Assembly: GCA_963765075.1 (NCBI GenBank)
Contig: CAVXVA010000008.1
Span: forward strand, 682,001-746,000
DNA: 64,000 nt
DNA from: JAENVU01 sp963765075
GTDB lineage: Bacteria; Actinomycetota; Acidimicrobiia; IMCC26256; JAENVU01
Reading direction: 5' to 3'
Positions 49,553-58,527 of this stretch are shown in pieces; position 1 is the stretch's first letter; every line of letters begins with the position of its first letter. Position numbers and translations under genes: made by a program. The notes beneath the pieces are model-generated. The model saw nothing but the letters and a program-made list of their open reading frames with translations, ran no database searches and was not told where the DNA came from.

Positions 49553-50569
49553 TTACCCGAGCTCGGTTCGCCCGTCGGCATGACGGGCGAACCGCTCGGA
49601 CTCCGGCTGATGGACCGGATCGTCCGACGGCCACGGCCACCCACCGAACTGGGTCTCCTGGTAGTCCGCGAACGCTTGCTCGATTTCTTCGCGGGTGTTC
49701 ATGACGAAGGGTCCGTACCGCTCCACCGGCTCACCGATCGGCCGACCCTGGAGGACGAGACACTCGACCTCGGTCGGGCCCGCCGTCAGCGTGACGCCCC
49801 GTTCGCTGGTCACGAGCGCCGCGGTGTGACCGGCGATGTCGGTACCGTCGATGGCGAGCGACTCGCCCGCGAAGCAGTAGAGGGTACGGACCACTGCTTG
49901 GTCGGCGGGGGCCGGCAGCTCCCACGTCGCGCCGGCCTCCATGCGGATGAGCCAGATCGCGACCTGCGCGTCGGTTCGTGCCGCCCACGAGTTGGGCGGG
50001 GGAGTTGGCGGTTCCGCCGCATCGAGTCGGCCGGCAACCACCGCGATCGACGTGCGCCGCCCGGAATCGTCGACCGATTCCACGCGGGGAATGTCGCGGT
50101 CCCAGATCATCGTGAAGTAGGGATCAGTCAGCTTGTCGGCCGCGGGCAGGTTGAGCCAGATCTGAAAGAGCTCGACCGGATTCGGGCCCGATTCGTCGAG
50201 GAGCGGGAACATCTCCGAGTGGACGACGCCGCGACCCGCCGTGAGCCATTGCACGTCGCCCCGACCGAACCGTGCCGCCGCACCCAGGGAATCGGAGTGG
50301 TCGATCAGACCGGTGCGGACGATCGTGACGGTCTCGAAACCGCGATGGGGATGCTGCGGAAATCCGGGGACGACCCGGCCGTGGTACATGTTCCAGCCGT
50401 CGATCCCATCGAAGTCCATGCCCAGGTTCCGTCCCGCGAGCGATGCCGCCGGGCCCTGATGCTCGTTCGCAGCCGGGTACGCATCGTCGTGGTGGGCGCA
50501 GAACAGGAACGGGTCGATGGTCGGCCACTGCGGGCCCAATGCCACGGTCTGGAGTATCGAATCGGTCAT
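49553..50569 (-). CDS. Pirin-family protein
   Basis: A 338-residue bicupin. The iron-binding site is in PGFPQHPHRGFETVTIV (two His), with further ligands in RGDVQWLTAGRGVVHSEM (His and Glu); this matches bacterial pirins, some of which show quercetinase activity. The C-terminal cupin ends with VERYGPFVMNTREEIEQAFADYQ. TACCCT (50576-50581, minus strand) ends 6 bases before the ATG. Divergent from the MaoC gene. Confidence 0.87.
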   Translation of the reverse strand: MTDSILQTVALGPQWPTIDPFLFCAHHDDAYPAANEHQGPAASLAGRNLGMDFDGIDGWNMYHGRVVPGFPQHPHRGFETVTIVRTGLIDHSDSLGAAARFGRGDVQWLTAGRGVVHSEMFPLLDESGPNPVELFQIWLNLPAADKLTDPYFTMIWDRDIPRVESVDDSGRRTSIAVVAGRLDAAEPPTPPPNSWAARTDAQVAIWLIRMEAGATWELPAPADQAVVRTLYCFAGESLAIDGTDIAGHTAALVTSERGVTLTAGPTEVECLVLQGRPIGEPVERYGPFVMNTREEIEQAFADYQETQFGGWPWPSDDPVHQPESERFARHADGRTELG

Positions 50570-50652
50570 CGGGCCAGGGTAGATCCGGCCGGTCCGTGCG
50601 GCCGGGCGCGCGGTGCGGGGCGGCGGAACTCGCGTCGGTACGATCCTTCGCC

Positions 50653-51162
50653 ATGACGGTTCACGAACGACCTTTCGGGCGCTACTACGAAGACTTCGAG
50701 TCGGGCGACGTCTACCGGCACTGGCCGGGGAAGACCATCACCGAATACGACGACCATCTCTTCTGCATGATCACGATGAACCACCATCCGTTGCACACCG
50801 ACGCCTGGTATGCCGAAACCCAGACGCAGTTCGGCAAGAACGTCGTGGTCGGCAACCTCGTGTACTCGTTGGTCCTCGGAATGAGCGTGCCCGACGTGTC
50901 CGGGCTCGCGATCGCCAACCTCGAGATCGAGACCTTGCAGCACAAGCGTCCGACGTTCCACGGCGACACCATCTACGCCGAAACGCGAGTGCTCGAGAAG
51001 AAGGAAAGCTCGAGCAAGCCCGACCGCGGCATCGTCACGGTCGAGACGTTCGGCTACAACCAGCGCGGTGAAGAGGTCTGCTACTTCAAGCGCAAGGTGA
51101 TGGTGCCCAAGCGGGAGGCGGCCACGCCCCGCCAACGCCCGTACCCCACCGACGAGGCCTGA
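50653..51162 (+). CDS. MaoC-like acyl-CoA hydratase
   Basis: A 169-residue single-hotdog protein. YYEDFESGDVYRHWPGKTITEYDDHLFCMITMNHHPLHTDAWYAE contains the hydratase motif with Asp and the NHHPLHTD His; FGKNVVVGNLVYSLVLGMSV follows. This set resembles mesaconyl-/itaconyl-CoA-type hydratases as well as generic (R)-enoyl-CoA hydratases; the substrate is unsure. TACGAT (50639-50644) is 8 bases before the ATG. With the Mcd-like and lyase-like genes it fits C5 dicarboxylyl-CoA metabolism, but it is 10 kb away. Confidence 0.83.
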   Translation: MTVHERPFGRYYEDFESGDVYRHWPGKTITEYDDHLFCMITMNHHPLHTDAWYAETQTQFGKNVVVGNLVYSLVLGMSVPDVSGLAIANLEIETLQHKRPTFHGDTIYAETRVLEKKESSSKPDRGIVTVETFGYNQRGEEVCYFKRKVMVPKREAATPRQRPYPTDEA

Positions 51163-51191
51163 GCACCAGCCGCTCTCCTGCGCACGCCCGC

Positions 51192-51881
51192 TCAGGAGTG
51201 GGAGTGCGAGAGTGAGTCGGGAACCTTCACGGCGGTGAAGCCGTTGCGGACTCGCCATTGGTTCATCTCGGCGATCTCACCGAGTTGACCTTCCACCATC
51301 GACGCCCCCCACCGCTTCGCTTCGGGCGTGGTGGCATGGTCGGCCGCGTACTCCGCCATGTGGATGCCACCCAGGTGGTGGTCGATCATCAGCCGGGTGA
51401 AGAGCTGGTTCAGTTCGGCGCCGCGAGCCGCCGCGAGGCGACTCAGCTCGCCCTTGGTGGCCAAGCCCGCCATCTCGTCGCGCGGGACACCCATCCCCAT
51501 CCATTCCATTGCCCGATCGGTTTCGGTCCCCGACTGTGACCAGCGACCGAGGTACTCGCCCATCACCCCGATCTCGGCGGCCTGGTACGTGAGAATTTCG
51601 GACGCGATCTGACCCAGCAGTGGGTCGGTCCCGTGCTCCAGGTACGTGAAGGCCATCCCGATGGCCTGGTTGTGGTGGGTGCTCATGTCCTGGAAGAACC
51701 CGACATCGACCGACGTGCGTCCGGGGGTGGTTCCGGACCCTTGGGTATGTCCGATCCGCCACCCGACCACGCCGGCGCCCAGCATCAACACCACGACCAT
51801 CACGATTGCGATCACCCGATTCGACCGCGTCGGCGCGTCGTCCTCGAGAACGGTTTCCGGGGTGTCGTGTGCTGCAGTCAT
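51192..51881 (-). CDS. DUF305-domain membrane-anchored protein
   Basis: A 229-residue protein with an N-terminal span (VIAIVMVVVLMLGAGVVGW) and an outer ferritin-like DUF305 domain: FFQDMSTHHNQAIGMA and LMIDHHLGGIHMAEYA each give the typical H-H-x motif. The Met/His content (MEWMGMGVPRDEMAG) is that of proteins in copper/metal stress. Its start overlaps the stop of the CDF transporter (TGATG), so metal handling is likely. Confidence 0.84.
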   Translation of the reverse strand: MTAAHDTPETVLEDDAPTRSNRVIAIVMVVVLMLGAGVVGWRIGHTQGSGTTPGRTSVDVGFFQDMSTHHNQAIGMAFTYLEHGTDPLLGQIASEILTYQAAEIGVMGEYLGRWSQSGTETDRAMEWMGMGVPRDEMAGLATKGELSRLAAARGAELNQLFTRLMIDHHLGGIHMAEYAADHATTPEAKRWGASMVEGQLGEIAEMNQWRVRNGFTAVKVPDSLSHSHS

Positions 51882-52825
51882 CAGTGGTCGTGGGTTCCGG
51901 TCGGCGGTTCGATGTGGTGCACGACGTCGTCACAGTCGTGACACTCCAGCTCAATGGTGGCATGGCCGATGCCGAACTGATCGTTCACCAAGGCGTGGAT
52001 ACGGTTCCCGACGAGTTGGGCGTCGTGCAGGGTCGGGTCGCCGGTGATGACGACGTGGGCCGAGAGGGCGGCCCGTTCCGAGCCGAGCGACCAGACGTGG
52101 AGGTGGTGGACGGCCTCGACGTCGGGCTCGGCACAGATGGCGGCTTCGATCGCCGCGGTGTCCACGTCGCGGGGCGCTCGTTCGAGCAGCACACTCGTCG
52201 CGTCGCGCACCAACGACACCGTGGCGACGAGCACCAGCGCGGTGATGGCCAGCGAGATGGCAGGGTCGATCCAGGTCGACCCGGTGATGGCGACCACGAC
52301 GCCGGCGATGATCACGCCGAGCGATCCGACGGCGTCCGACGCAAGGTGGAGGAACGCGCCGCGCAGATTGAGGTTTTCGCCACTGACCCGAGCGATGGCG
52401 AATGCGCTGTACGCGTTGACGACCAGGCCGACGCCACCGATGACGGCGACGCCGGCGCCGTCGACGGTGTGGGGCGAATCGAAGCGATCGATCGCCTCCC
52501 AGATGATCCACGCGGACGCCGCGACGAGGAGCACTGCGTTGGCCAGGGCCGCCAGCACTTCGGCGCGCTCCCAGCCGTAGGTGGTGCGCCCGGAGGCCGG
52601 GCGGGAACTGAGGACGAGTGCGACGAGCGCGAGGCCGAGGGCGGCGACGTCGGTGGCGAGGTGGGCGGTGTCGGCGAGGAGCGCGAGTGAACCGAATGCC
52701 AACGCGGCGACGAGTTGGATGACGAACAGGGCGGCGTTGGCCGCGAGCGCACCGATCAGGGCGCGTCGTCGTGATGCGGGACTCGCCGCGTTGGCGGCCC
52801 CCGCGTGTGCATGGTGCCCGGTCAC
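51881..52825 (-). CDS. Cation diffusion facilitator (zinc/divalent metal efflux)
   Basis: A ~314-residue CDF transporter with six spans. LLADTAHLATDVAALGLALVAL and LHLASDAVGSLGVIIAGVVV hold the paired HxxxD transport-site motifs; ADTAHLATD in the first differs from canonical only slightly. The C-terminal cytoplasmic domain (VHHLHVWSLGSERAALSAHVVI) is the standard fold, and the tail is His-rich (ECHDCDDVVHHIEPP). It exports Zn or similar ions in exchange for protons. TACCGT (52833-52838, minus strand) is 7 bases from the GTG. Confidence 0.88.
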   Translation of the reverse strand: MTGHHAHAGAANAASPASRRRALIGALAANAALFVIQLVAALAFGSLALLADTAHLATDVAALGLALVALVLSSRPASGRTTYGWERAEVLAALANAVLLVAASAWIIWEAIDRFDSPHTVDGAGVAVIGGVGLVVNAYSAFAIARVSGENLNLRGAFLHLASDAVGSLGVIIAGVVVAITGSTWIDPAISLAITALVLVATVSLVRDATSVLLERAPRDVDTAAIEAAICAEPDVEAVHHLHVWSLGSERAALSAHVVITGDPTLHDAQLVGNRIHALVNDQFGIGHATIELECHDCDDVVHHIEPPTGTHDH

Positions 52826-52912
52826 GACCAGCACGGTACCGGTTCCTTCACGGTCCTCGAACGACCGCTCGCCACGCCGATACGCTCCGCGCTCGGACGA
52901 GAGGAGCACAAC

Positions 52913-53692
52913 ATGACGGGTCGGCTCGACGGACAGGTCGCGGTGATCACCGGGGGATCATCGGGAATCGGGCTCGCGTGCGCCCGCCGATTCGTGGCCG
53001 AGGGCGCGGTGGCAGTACTCGCGGACCGCAACCCGGAAACCCTGAGTGCCGCCGCCGAGGAACTCGGTGCGGCCGTCGTGACCGAACAGGTCGATGTGAC
53101 GGTGGAGGCCGATGTCGAGCGGATGGTCGCGCGCGCAGTCGCCGAGTTCGGCCGACTCGATATCGGGATCAACGCGGCCGGGTTCGGCGGATTCGGATTC
53201 ATCGCCGATCATCCCGTCGATGAATGGCGTGCAGTCATCGACACGTGCCTCACTGGGGTGATGCTCTCGACCAAACACGAAGCTCGAGTGATGCGCGACG
53301 CCGGTCATGGCGCGATCGTGAACATCGCGTCGATCAACGCGCGGGTACCGGCCGAGGGGATGGCGTCCTACTGCTGCGCGAAGGCGGGGGTCGAGATGCT
53401 CACGAGGATCGCGGCGATGGAACTCGGCCCGAGTGGTGTGCGGGTGTCGGGCATCGGACCGGGATTCATCGACACGCCGCTCACCGCGTTCACCCAGATC
53501 GTGCCGGCGATCCGCGATGCCTACGTCGCGGCCACGCCGCTGGGTCGAGCCGGCCAGCCGGAGGACGTTGCCGACGCCGCGCTCTTTCTCGTGAGCGAGG
53601 ACGGTCGGTGGGTGAGTGGTGACACGTTGTTCGTCGACGGCGCCTCGATGCAGAAGGCCTACCCCGAACTCCACAAGATCGCCGGTGGTTAG
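52913..53692 (+). CDS. Short-chain dehydrogenase/reductase
   Basis: A 259-residue classical SDR. AVITGGSSGIGLACARRF is the NAD(P)-binding glycine motif, NAAGFGGFGF the NAG block, NIASINARVPAEGMASYCCAKAGVE the Ser...YxxxK catalytic site (Y-C-C-A-K). It oxidises or reduces an alcohol/ketone, substrate unknown. GAGGAG lies at good distance before the ATG; a TACGCT box further upstream gives a leadered transcript. Divergent from the CDF gene. Confidence 0.88.
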   Translation: MTGRLDGQVAVITGGSSGIGLACARRFVAEGAVAVLADRNPETLSAAAEELGAAVVTEQVDVTVEADVERMVARAVAEFGRLDIGINAAGFGGFGFIADHPVDEWRAVIDTCLTGVMLSTKHEARVMRDAGHGAIVNIASINARVPAEGMASYCCAKAGVEMLTRIAAMELGPSGVRVSGIGPGFIDTPLTAFTQIVPAIRDAYVAATPLGRAGQPEDVADAALFLVSEDGRWVSGDTLFVDGASMQKAYPELHKIAGG

Positions 53693-53723
53693 CACGAGTC
53701 CCGCCTGCGAGGCCGGACGCGGA

Positions 53724-54605
53724 CTAATCGTCCAGGAAATCGAGGATCAGCCGGTTGACCGTCTCGGGCTGGTCGCGGTGGAGGAAGTGGCCGGCGTCGG
53801 GGATCAGGTGCAGCTCGAGCCCGGCAGGGAAGTTCGGGCGCAGCAATTCCTCGTTGGCCGACTCCACGCCCATGCAGCCGCAATCGATGCCGTGGAGGTA
53901 GAGCGTCGGGACATTGATGGGACCGCTGCCGGCCGCATCGACCGGGGCGAGATCGGGGTTTCCGGGGATCGTCCCCACGGTGTAGCGGTAGTAGTTGATC
54001 GCGGCCTCGAGACTGCCCGGTGACGCCAGCGTGTCCTTGAGTTGACGCATGTAGGCCGGATCGGGCGCGTGCCCCGGCGACCAGTAACTCCAGAGATAGT
54101 CGATGAACTCGAAGTCGTTGGCCTGGACGACCATCTCGGCGAGCGGGTTCTGGAAGAAGAACACGTAGAACGACCGCTGGATCTGACGGGGGGTGAAGAA
54201 CGTCGACATCATGCTGCTTGCGTGCGGCACTGCGAGGGCGACGAACTTCGTGAACCGGTCGGGCCGGTGGCCGACTGCGGCGTACGAGGAGATCGCGCCC
54301 CAGTCGTGACCGATGAGTACCGCATCACCGTCGCCGGCGAGGGCGTCGGCGATGCCCAGAGTGTCGAGTGCGACCGACGCGGCCTGGTAGTTGCCGTCGG
54401 GTGCGAGACCAGTCGGGGAGTAGCCGCGCAACCAGGGCGCGACCACGTGATACCCGGCCGCCGCGAGTTCCGGCATGAGCAGGTTCCAGGTGGGTGGGTG
54501 GTCGGGGAATCCATGGACGCACAGTGCGAGCGGTCCGTCGGCGGGACCCGCTTCGAGGTACGCGAAGTCGATGTCTCGAACGGTGACGTGCGCAGGCTCA
54601 GTCAT
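53724..54605 (-). CDS. Alpha/beta-fold hydrolase (epoxide-hydrolase-like)
   Basis: A 293-residue alpha/beta hydrolase. LCVHGFPDHPPTWNLLMPELAAAGYHVVAPWLRGY gives the oxyanion HGFP; LIGHDWGAISS gives the nucleophile Asp (D-W-G) as in epoxide hydrolases and dehalogenases; IPDAGHFLHRDQPETVN gives the His. The acid is less sure. Cytoplasmic. TAACCT (54614-54619, minus strand) is 8 bases from the ATG. It converges with the SDR gene and is divergent from the exporter. Confidence 0.86.
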   Translation of the reverse strand: MTEPAHVTVRDIDFAYLEAGPADGPLALCVHGFPDHPPTWNLLMPELAAAGYHVVAPWLRGYSPTGLAPDGNYQAASVALDTLGIADALAGDGDAVLIGHDWGAISSYAAVGHRPDRFTKFVALAVPHASSMMSTFFTPRQIQRSFYVFFFQNPLAEMVVQANDFEFIDYLWSYWSPGHAPDPAYMRQLKDTLASPGSLEAAINYYRYTVGTIPGNPDLAPVDAAGSGPINVPTLYLHGIDCGCMGVESANEELLRPNFPAGLELHLIPDAGHFLHRDQPETVNRLILDFLDD

Positions 54606-54678
54606 GGCGCCGGAGGTTAGGGGGTGGACAACCGGAACTCCGCGGCTACGGCGTGGGCAGCGGATTAGCTTCGACGGA

Positions 54679-55626
54679 ATGGTTGACGTCGTGATCCGCA
54701 CCGAGGCGCTGACCAAGGTGTACCCGGGCGACATCCGGGCGGTCGACCACCTCGACCTCGAGGTGGGCGCCGGAGAAATATTCGGACTGCTCGGCCCGAA
54801 CGGGGCCGGGAAGACCACGACCGCAGGGATGCTCACGACCCGAGTCATCCCGACCAGCGGGCGAGCGCTGGTCGCCAATGTCGACGTGGTGGAACACCCC
54901 ACGCGCGCCAAGCGGGTGATCGGTGTCGTGCCCCAAACGAACACGCTGGACCGGTCACTCGACGTGTACGAGAACCTCTACTTCCACGGTCGCTTCTTCG
55001 GCATGACTGCCCGAACCGCGAAATCCGAGGCCCACCGGTTGCTCGACCAGTTCCGCCTGGCGGACCGGGCCCGAGTTTCGGTCCTGGCGCTCAGCGGCGG
55101 AATGGCCCAGCGACTCATGGTGGCGCGGGCGATCATGCACCGGCCCGCGATTCTGTTCCTCGACGAACCCACTGCCGGGCTCGACCCGCAGAGCCGGATC
55201 GCGATGTGGGAGATCCTCGGTGAGTTGCATCGCGACGGTCAGACCGTCCTGCTGACCACGCACTACATGGAGGAAGCGGATCAGCTCTGCGACCGTGTCG
55301 CGATCATCGACCACGGCCGATTGCTGGCCATGGATACGCCGACCGCGCTCAAGGCGTCGACCGGCATGGACTCGATGGTGACGGTGACCGCGATCGGCGA
55401 CCTGGCGCGACTGGCATCTGAACTCCAGTCTCGGATCGAGGACGTGTCGCGCGCCGAAGTCGCCGATGGCGTGGTGCGGCTGTGGGCGGCCCGCACCGAG
55501 GGAATGTTGCCGCGGGTCATCGACGCGGCCGAGGCCGGCGGCTTCGAAGTGACCGACCTGTCGGCGACCGCCCCCACGCTCGAGACCGTGTTCATCCACC
55601 TGACCGGCAAGGACCTGCGCGAATGA
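54679..55626 (+). CDS. ABC transporter ATP-binding protein (ABC-2 type exporter)
   Basis: A 315-residue ATPase. IFGLLGPNGAGKTTTAGMLTT (Walker A), LSGGMAQRLMVARAIMHRPAILFLDEPTAGLDPQSR (signature and Walker B with Glu) and TTHYMEEADQLCDRVAIIDHGRLL (His of the H-loop). The C-terminal ~90 residues form the DrrA-like domain. It overlaps the permease by ATGA. TAGCTT (54666-54671) ends 7 bases before the ATG. This is a second exporter of the DrrAB type, independent of the one at 44.5 kb. Confidence 0.88.
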   Translation: MVDVVIRTEALTKVYPGDIRAVDHLDLEVGAGEIFGLLGPNGAGKTTTAGMLTTRVIPTSGRALVANVDVVEHPTRAKRVIGVVPQTNTLDRSLDVYENLYFHGRFFGMTARTAKSEAHRLLDQFRLADRARVSVLALSGGMAQRLMVARAIMHRPAILFLDEPTAGLDPQSRIAMWEILGELHRDGQTVLLTTHYMEEADQLCDRVAIIDHGRLLAMDTPTALKASTGMDSMVTVTAIGDLARLASELQSRIEDVSRAEVADGVVRLWAARTEGMLPRVIDAAEAGGFEVTDLSATAPTLETVFIHLTGKDLRE

Positions 55627-56480
55627 CTCCCACCACCGACCCACCGGCGTCGCCGACGCGATCCGATCTCATCCCCCAGCGATCGCCGGTCCGGGGTGCC
55701 GCCGTTGCCTTCGGCGCGCTGTTGCTGCGCGATCTCGTCGTGCTGCGCAAGAACGCGAAGGAGTTCATCCCGCGGACGTTGCTGCAACCGTTACTCCTCG
55801 TCTTCGTGTTCGCCTACGTGTTCCCGAAGATCGGTCAGGGGGTCGGAGGGAGCGGCGCCGGTGCCGAGGACTTCTCGACTGCGCTCGTTGCCGGGGTGGT
55901 CGGACTGTCCATCATCTTCCAAGGGATCCAGTCGGTGGCGCTGCCGATGGTGCAGGAGTTCGGGTACACGCGTGAGATCGAAGACCGCGTCCTTGCACCG
56001 ATGCCCGTGAGTCTGGTCGCGCTGGAGAAGGTCACGGCGGGCGGGCTGTACGGCGCCGTGAGTGCCGCGTTGGTCTTTCCGATCGCGACGATTGTCCCGG
56101 CGACGCCGGTGCACCTCCACATGAACTGGCTCGTGTTGTTGACGCTCACGCCGCTCGCGTGCTTCATGTGCGGCGCGCTCGGTCTCGCGTTCGGCACCTA
56201 CTTCGAGCCTCGCACCGTCCCGGCCCTCTTCGGGATTGTTCTGTTGCCTCTCACGATGCTCGGCTGCATCTACTACCCCTGGTCGTCCCTGCACACCGTG
56301 CCGTGGCTCCAGAAGCTGGTCTTGGTCAACCCGCTCGTCTACATGTGCGAGGGCTTCCGGGCCGCGCTGACCGCGGGCCCCCACATGAGCCTCTGGGCGA
56401 TCTACCCGGCGATGGCCGGCTTCGCGGCCGTGTTCATGGCCGTCGGATTGGCCGGCTTTCGCAAGCGGGTCCTCGCGTGA
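55623..56480 (+). CDS. ABC-2 type permease
   Basis: A 285-residue membrane protein with six spans such as LQPLLLVFVFAYVFPKIG and MLGCIYYPWSSLHTVPWLQKLVLVNPLVYMCEGF, the latter containing the conserved ABC-2 segment near the last span. EIEDRVLAPMPVSLVALEKVTAGG is the cytoplasmic coupling loop. It partners the preceding ATPase through a shared ATGA overlap. The exported substrate is unknown. Confidence 0.87.
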   Translation: MTPTTDPPASPTRSDLIPQRSPVRGAAVAFGALLLRDLVVLRKNAKEFIPRTLLQPLLLVFVFAYVFPKIGQGVGGSGAGAEDFSTALVAGVVGLSIIFQGIQSVALPMVQEFGYTREIEDRVLAPMPVSLVALEKVTAGGLYGAVSAALVFPIATIVPATPVHLHMNWLVLLTLTPLACFMCGALGLAFGTYFEPRTVPALFGIVLLPLTMLGCIYYPWSSLHTVPWLQKLVLVNPLVYMCEGFRAALTAGPHMSLWAIYPAMAGFAAVFMAVGLAGFRKRVLA

Positions 56481-56582
56481 GGTGTTTGCGGCCCGAACCC
56501 GCGTTCAACTGGTGTTGCGCCGTGAGTCACATCCGGTTGGCGCCCTTCTCACCCGACCGAAATGTCGCTAGGGTCCCCGCTC

Positions 56583-57455
56583 GTGTCGGGGGACCTCACA
56601 GTCACATTTCACGGCGTACGGGGTTCGACCCCCTGCGATGGCGAGTATCTCGCCCGGTACGGGGGCAATACGTCCTGCGTCGCGTTGGAACGTGCCGGCC
56701 AGGATCCGATCGTGTTCGACCTGGGCACCGGCCTGCGGAACTTCGGTGCCTCGATCATGGATGCCGCGCCGACCGCACCGTTCCGCGGGTCGGTGCTGCT
56801 CAGCCATCTGCACTGGGATCACGTTCAGGGTCTGCCGTTCTTCGTGCCGCTGCACGTCCCGGGCGCGCAGGTCGACGTTTACGGGCCGCGCCAGACCGAG
56901 GGGTCGCTCGACGAGGTCTTCACCGGCATGATGCGACCGCCGTACTTTCCGATCCGTCCCGATCAGCTGGAGGGAACCGTCAGGTTCCAGGACGCCGGCG
57001 ACGATGATTTTGCGGTCGGCGAGGCCAAGGTGCGTTCGCGCTGGATCCGCCACGTGGGCCCGACGCTCGGATACCGCGTCGATTGGCAAGGCGCCTCGGT
57101 GGCCTACCTGTCCGATCACGGCCAAGGCTGCGGTCTGAATCTGCCCGATGACCATGTCCCCGACGAAGTGCTCGAACTCTGCGACGGTGTCGATCTCCTG
57201 ATCCACGACGCCCAGCACACGCCCGATGAGTTCGAACAGAAGCGACATTGGGGGCACTGCACGGTGGACTATGCGGTGCACGTTGCCCGGGAGGCCGGTT
57301 CGAAGACGTTGGCGTTGTTCCATCACGACCCGAGTCATGGTGACGACGAGGTCGACGAGATGCTGCGCGACGCACGGGATGCATCGGCCCGGATGAACGG
57401 TGCGGAAGTGATTGCGGCCGCCGAGGGTATGGTCGTGCGCCTTCCCGGCCACTGA
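56583..57455 (+). CDS. Metallo-beta-lactamase-fold hydrolase (GVRGS-type)
   Basis: A ~290-residue MBL protein. FHGVRGSTPCDG at the start and SHLHWDHVQGLPFF (zinc ligands H-x-H-x-D-H) are typical of the GVRGS/phosphodiesterase-like branch; SDHGQG (~175) and DLLIHDAQHT give further ligands and HHDPSH the last His. It might act on cyclic nucleotide or phosphonate esters. TAGGGT (56569-56574) lies 8 bases before the GTG, supporting that start; an ATG 7 codons upstream is possible. First of three genes with the flavin reductase and RmlC-like genes. Confidence 0.82.
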   Translation: MSGDLTVTFHGVRGSTPCDGEYLARYGGNTSCVALERAGQDPIVFDLGTGLRNFGASIMDAAPTAPFRGSVLLSHLHWDHVQGLPFFVPLHVPGAQVDVYGPRQTEGSLDEVFTGMMRPPYFPIRPDQLEGTVRFQDAGDDDFAVGEAKVRSRWIRHVGPTLGYRVDWQGASVAYLSDHGQGCGLNLPDDHVPDEVLELCDGVDLLIHDAQHTPDEFEQKRHWGHCTVDYAVHVAREAGSKTLALFHHDPSHGDDEVDEMLRDARDASARMNGAEVIAAAEGMVVRLPGH

Positions 57456-57477
57456 CCATCTCACCTGCGGAGCCACC

Positions 57478-57984
57478 ATGACCGACGCCGACGACACCGA
57501 CGTCCTCCAGCCCGACTCGGCATCGTTCCGGGCGGTGCTCGGGCACTTTGCGACCGGGATCACCGTCATCACCGCCATGGATGGCGACGATCCGGTGGGG
57601 CTGGCCGCCAACTCCTTTTCGTCCGTGTCGTTGGACCCTCCGCTGGTGCTGTTCTGCCCCGCCAAGACGTCGGGCACGTGGCCGCGGATTCAGCGGGCTG
57701 GGCACTTCACCGTCAACGTGCTCGATGAGCATCAGGAACATGTGAGCCAACTTTTCGCGACTCCCGGCGCCGACCGGTTCGGTGAGGTCGGTTGGCGGAT
57801 CGGCACCCAAGGACCGATTCTCGACGATGTTCACGCGTATCTCGACTGCACGATCGAGGCGGAACACGATGCCGGCGATCACCTCATCGTCGTCGGCCGG
57901 GTCGAAGCATTGGGTTTGACGGCCGACGCCGGGCCGCTGCTCTTCTACCAAGGCCGGTACGGCCGATTACTCGGGAGCAACTAG
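57478..57984 (+). CDS. Flavin reductase-domain protein
   Basis: A 168-residue FMN-binding split-barrel protein. FRAVLGHFATGITVITAMDGDDPVGLAANSFSSVSLDPPLVLFCPA is the family start; the His-containing end (AEHDAGDHLIVVGRVEALGL, LLFYQGRYG) is also typical. It may reduce flavin with NAD(P)H for a partner monooxygenase or be a stand-alone reductase. It lies 22 bases after the MBL gene and 2 bases before the RmlC-like gene, so it is in the same operon. Confidence 0.86.
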   Translation: MTDADDTDVLQPDSASFRAVLGHFATGITVITAMDGDDPVGLAANSFSSVSLDPPLVLFCPAKTSGTWPRIQRAGHFTVNVLDEHQEHVSQLFATPGADRFGEVGWRIGTQGPILDDVHAYLDCTIEAEHDAGDHLIVVGRVEALGLTADAGPLLFYQGRYGRLLGSN

Positions 57985-57986
57985 CC

Positions 57987-58526
57987 GTGGCCGATATCGT
58001 GCCGTCCGCCGTCATCGGTGGCGTCGTCGTCGTTGAACCAACGCTCTGGACCGACCCTCGCGGATTTTTCGCCGAGACCTTCCGTCAGGAGTGGCTCCCG
58101 GAGGGGTCGCCCCTGATGGTGCAGGGCAACCGGGCGGATCGCTCGGCCGACACGCTGGTGGGGCTGCACTACCACCGGTTCCAAGCCGACTACTGGTATG
58201 TGCCGTTCGGCAAGGTGCTCGCCGTCCTTCACGATCTCCGGGTGTCGTCGCCGACGCGAGGTACGTCGCTCACCGTCGAGTTGGATGACGTGACCCATCG
58301 GGGGCTGTACATCCCGAGAGGTGTCGCGCACGGCTTCTACGCGATCACCGATGCGACCATCACCTATCTGGTCGACAACTACTACAACCCGGCCGACGAG
58401 TTGGGTGTGGCATGGGACGACCCCGCGCTCGGCGTCTCCTGGCCGTCGGACTCGCCGACGCTGTCGGACCGCGATCGGGCGAACCCCCGCGTGGTCGACA
58501 TTCCCGCGGATCTCGTTCCCGAATAG
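57987..58526 (+). CDS. dTDP-4-dehydrorhamnose 3,5-epimerase-like protein (RmlC family)
   Basis: A 179-residue cupin of the RmlC family. WTDPRGFFAETFRQEW and GLHYHRFQADYWYVPFGKVLAVLHDLR form the substrate-side barrel; the His of GLHYH is present; LYIPRGVAHGFY and the terminal YYNPADELGVAWDDPALGVSWP match RmlC. At the position of the conserved catalytic Lys (usual A-Q-x-K-L-V) it has Trp (ADYWYV), so it may be a different epimerase or isomerase. The GTG start is 2 bases after the flavin-reductase stop. No other rhamnose genes are near. Confidence 0.82.
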   Translation: MADIVPSAVIGGVVVVEPTLWTDPRGFFAETFRQEWLPEGSPLMVQGNRADRSADTLVGLHYHRFQADYWYVPFGKVLAVLHDLRVSSPTRGTSLTVELDDVTHRGLYIPRGVAHGFYAITDATITYLVDNYYNPADELGVAWDDPALGVSWPSDSPTLSDRDRANPRVVDIPADLVPE

Positions 58527-58527
58527 T

